Assembly (NCBI GenBank): GCA_002726335.1
Contig: PBSR01000036.1
Span: forward strand, 1-25,175
Direction: 5' to 3'
DNA from: Gemmatimonadaceae bacterium
Lineage (GTDB): Bacteria; Latescibacterota; UBA2968; UBA8231
DNA length: 25,175 nucleotides
In this document: positions 24,138 through 25,175 of the stretch, in pieces
Position numbering within the stretch: position 1 is the first letter of the stretch
Layout of the letters: every line of letters begins with the position of its first letter
Notes under the pieces: model-generated
Databases searched by the model: none
What the model was told of the DNA's origin: nothing
What the model saw: the letters and a program-made list of their open reading frames with translations, nothing else
Position numbers and translations under genes: made by a program

Positions 24138-24434
24138 CTACAGCTTGATCGCTGCCAGCAGCGCCGTTGTCATCAGACCGGCGAGAAGAACCATACGCTG
24201 AGTGAGTTCGCGACCTTGCTCGCGAATGACCTGCTCAATCTCGACGAATCTCGACTCATGGCGATTGAGCCGGTCGTCAAGTTTCGTCTCCAGGCGATTG
24301 AACCGGTCGTCGAACTTCGCCTCCAGGCGCACGATCTGAGCTCGGACGTCCTGAATATCTTCGCGCAGGTAGGAAATACCCCAATGCATCTCGTCGTCGC
24401 CGGGTTCGGGTCGAGGGTGAGAGGTCTCCGCCAT
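24138..24434 (-). CDS. Small coiled-coil protein with C-terminal membrane anchor
   Basis: A 98-residue protein of unknown function. Residues 1-20 are polar, ~22-80 form a long charged helix, and 81-98 (MVLLAGLMTTALLAAIKL) is one membrane segment. Within the helix, three units of eleven residues repeat: RLEAKFDDRFN, RLETKLDDRLN, RHESRFVEIEQ (36-68). This hendecad period is typical of coiled coils. The protein probably forms an oligomer attached to the inner membrane with its helix in the cytoplasm. AGGAGA (24445-24440) is five bases before the ATG. It is convergent with the deacetylase gene, 15 bases apart. Similar small proteins are common in bacterial genomes and unrelated to sugar use. Confidence 0.72.
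   Translation of the reverse strand: MAETSHPRPEPGDDEMHWGISYLREDIQDVRAQIVRLEAKFDDRFNRLETKLDDRLNRHESRFVEIEQVIREQGRELTQRMVLLAGLMTTALLAAIKL
24231..24329 (-). repeat. Three tandem 33-base units inside the coiled-coil gene
   Basis: The three hendecad units (residues 36-68) are also recognisable at DNA level; the first two share most bases (for example both contain GACGACCGG), the third is diverged. Recent internal duplication is the simplest explanation. Confidence 0.6.
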
Positions 24435-24566
24435 CCTGCTCTCCTGATCGTAGTCTAACGTCGGGTGTCAGGACCGGCAACCGATCCCTGTCCCGGATAC
24501 GCAACAGGTGTGCCAGTGATTCGTCGCAGGCAGATCACCCGAGGCCCGCGGGTAACGGCCACGACT

Positions 24567-24610
24567 TGACTCAGTACTGCGGGAGCTACAGCACACATCA
24601 GTGTGAGTCA
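24567..24610. repeat. Spaced inverted repeat TGACTCA / TGAGTCA
   Basis: TGACTCA (24567-24573) and its exact reverse complement TGAGTCA (24604-24610) are 30 bases apart in the spacer between the coiled-coil gene and the phosphotransferase gene. The same TGACTCA occurs in the palindrome at 23027. Operator sites are possible but unproven. Confidence 0.35.
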
Positions 24611-24676
24611 GTGGCGCCAGGAGTCCACCGCCAGAGGCCACCATGCTGCCGCCACGTATTCCGTATTCTATTGGAC

Positions 24677-25175
24677 ATGACCGACCACTCCATCACGGAC
24701 AGCGCCGCCCGGGACTTTATCGAGTCTCACTATGGCCGCCAGGTTGGCGACGTCGAATACGTCGGTGAGGGCGCCTGGTCTCGCTGCTTCGGTTTCACCG
24801 ACCGTGGTCGAAGTCTCGTCGTCCGCTTCGGTCGCCATCTCGATGACTTCGAAAAGGACCGTCATGCTTCGTCGCATCGGTCGCCCCTGTTGCCGATCCC
24901 GGAAGTGTTGGAGATCGGCCAGGCCTTCGAGGGCTTCTTCGCCATTTCCACTCGTGCCTGCGGGCAGCCCCTGGAGAGCTTGAACACCGAGGCGGAGTGG
25001 CGGGACGTCCTGCCGTCCTTGTTCGCCGCCCTCGACTCGATGCGCCGTGCGGACCTCAGCAGAAACCGGGGCTACGGTGGCTGGGACGCCCGGGGCAATG
25101 CCGGCAACATCTCGTGGCGCGAGTTCATGCTTGCCGGGGGCGAGGATTCGCCCGCCAGCCGGACCCACGGCTGGC
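24677..25175 (+). CDS. Phosphotransferase of the aminoglycoside phosphotransferase (APH) family, N-terminal part (cut by window edge)
   Basis: The first ~166 residues are present. EYVGEGAWSRCFGF (about 27-40) is the nucleotide loop region, LVVRFGR follows as the strand bearing the phosphate-contact residue (Arg rather than Lys), and IPEVLEIGQAFEGFFAIST leads through the hinge. GGWDARGNAGNISWREFML matches the G-W-x-x-WD...SW segment of hygromycin kinase-like APH proteins. The catalytic HGD loop lies beyond the window edge. Such enzymes phosphorylate small molecules (antibiotics, sugars, choline-like compounds); drug resistance should not be assumed. ATG 24677 has no ribosome binding site; TATTCT at 24664-24669, seven bases upstream, would suit a leaderless transcript. 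Confidence 0.75.
   Translation, partial: MTDHSITDSAARDFIESHYGRQVGDVEYVGEGAWSRCFGFTDRGRSLVVRFGRHLDDFEKDRHASSHRSPLLPIPEVLEIGQAFEGFFAISTRACGQPLESLNTEAEWRDVLPSLFAALDSMRRADLSRNRGYGGWDARGNAGNISWREFMLAGGEDSPASRTHGW

Noticed and set aside
1..25175. tRNA or rRNA genes, CRISPR arrays, insertion sequences, attachment sites
   Set aside because: I looked for cloverleaf signatures, regularly spaced repeats, transposase motifs and terminal inverted repeats and saw none.

Overview
The window is GC-rich, densely coded bacterial DNA with short intergenic gaps. Most genes fit uptake or breakdown of sugars and sugar acids, and several products look secreted. A TonB-receptor-type N-terminus with a carboxypeptidase-regulatory domain, a DUF6785-like membrane protein, mannonate dehydratase relatives, small LamG and CBM9-like secreted proteins and a glycyl radical enzyme together suggest an uncultivated FCB/PVC-type bacterium such as a Latescibacterota member. 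That placement is inference from gene content; there is no rRNA or other marker gene here. No tRNA, rRNA, CRISPR array or insertion sequence was seen.

Layout. (1) 1-358, minus: start of a TonB-dependent receptor cut by the window edge, preceded by a 325-base spacer with a strong hairpin/T-run. (2) 684-6063, minus: CUT1-type sugar ABC transporter operon (two permeases, then a lipoprotein binding protein with a coiled-coil tail, then a DUF6785-like membrane protein). It has no ATPase gene. (3) 6200-7963, plus, divergent: Ldh-family oxidoreductase and a LamG lipoprotein. (4) 8010-10090, minus: amidohydrolase and PHP-domain phosphoesterase overlapping by ATGA. (5) 10278-15115, plus: mannonate dehydratase (uxuA), a coupled paralog that has lost every metal ligand, and a large beta-helix protein with CARDB domains but no signal peptide. 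(6) 15272-19475, minus: tightly packed glycyl radical enzyme, radical SAM protein with SPASM-like cysteines, and secreted CBM9-like protein. (7) 19644-20789, plus: enolase-superfamily sugar-acid dehydratase, convergent with (8) 20797-22854, minus: MFS transporter and COG3618-like lactonase. (9) 23206-24122, plus: polysaccharide deacetylase broken by a frameshift inside its zinc motif. (10) 24138-24434, minus: small coiled-coil membrane protein. (11) 24677-25175, plus: phosphotransferase cut by the window edge.

How they may work together: binding and transport proteins (TonB receptor, ABC and MFS transporters, LamG and CBM9-like proteins) would bring in oligosaccharides or sugar acids. Lactonase, amidohydrolase, Ldh-type dehydrogenase and two different dehydratase folds (UxuA, enolase superfamily) would then convert aldonates or uronates toward 2-keto-3-deoxy acids. 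The glycyl radical enzyme adds an oxygen-sensitive step, probably another dehydration or C-X bond cleavage, on an unidentified substrate. The most unusual items are the glycyl radical/radical SAM/CBM9 operon and the UxuA plus dead-UxuA pair.
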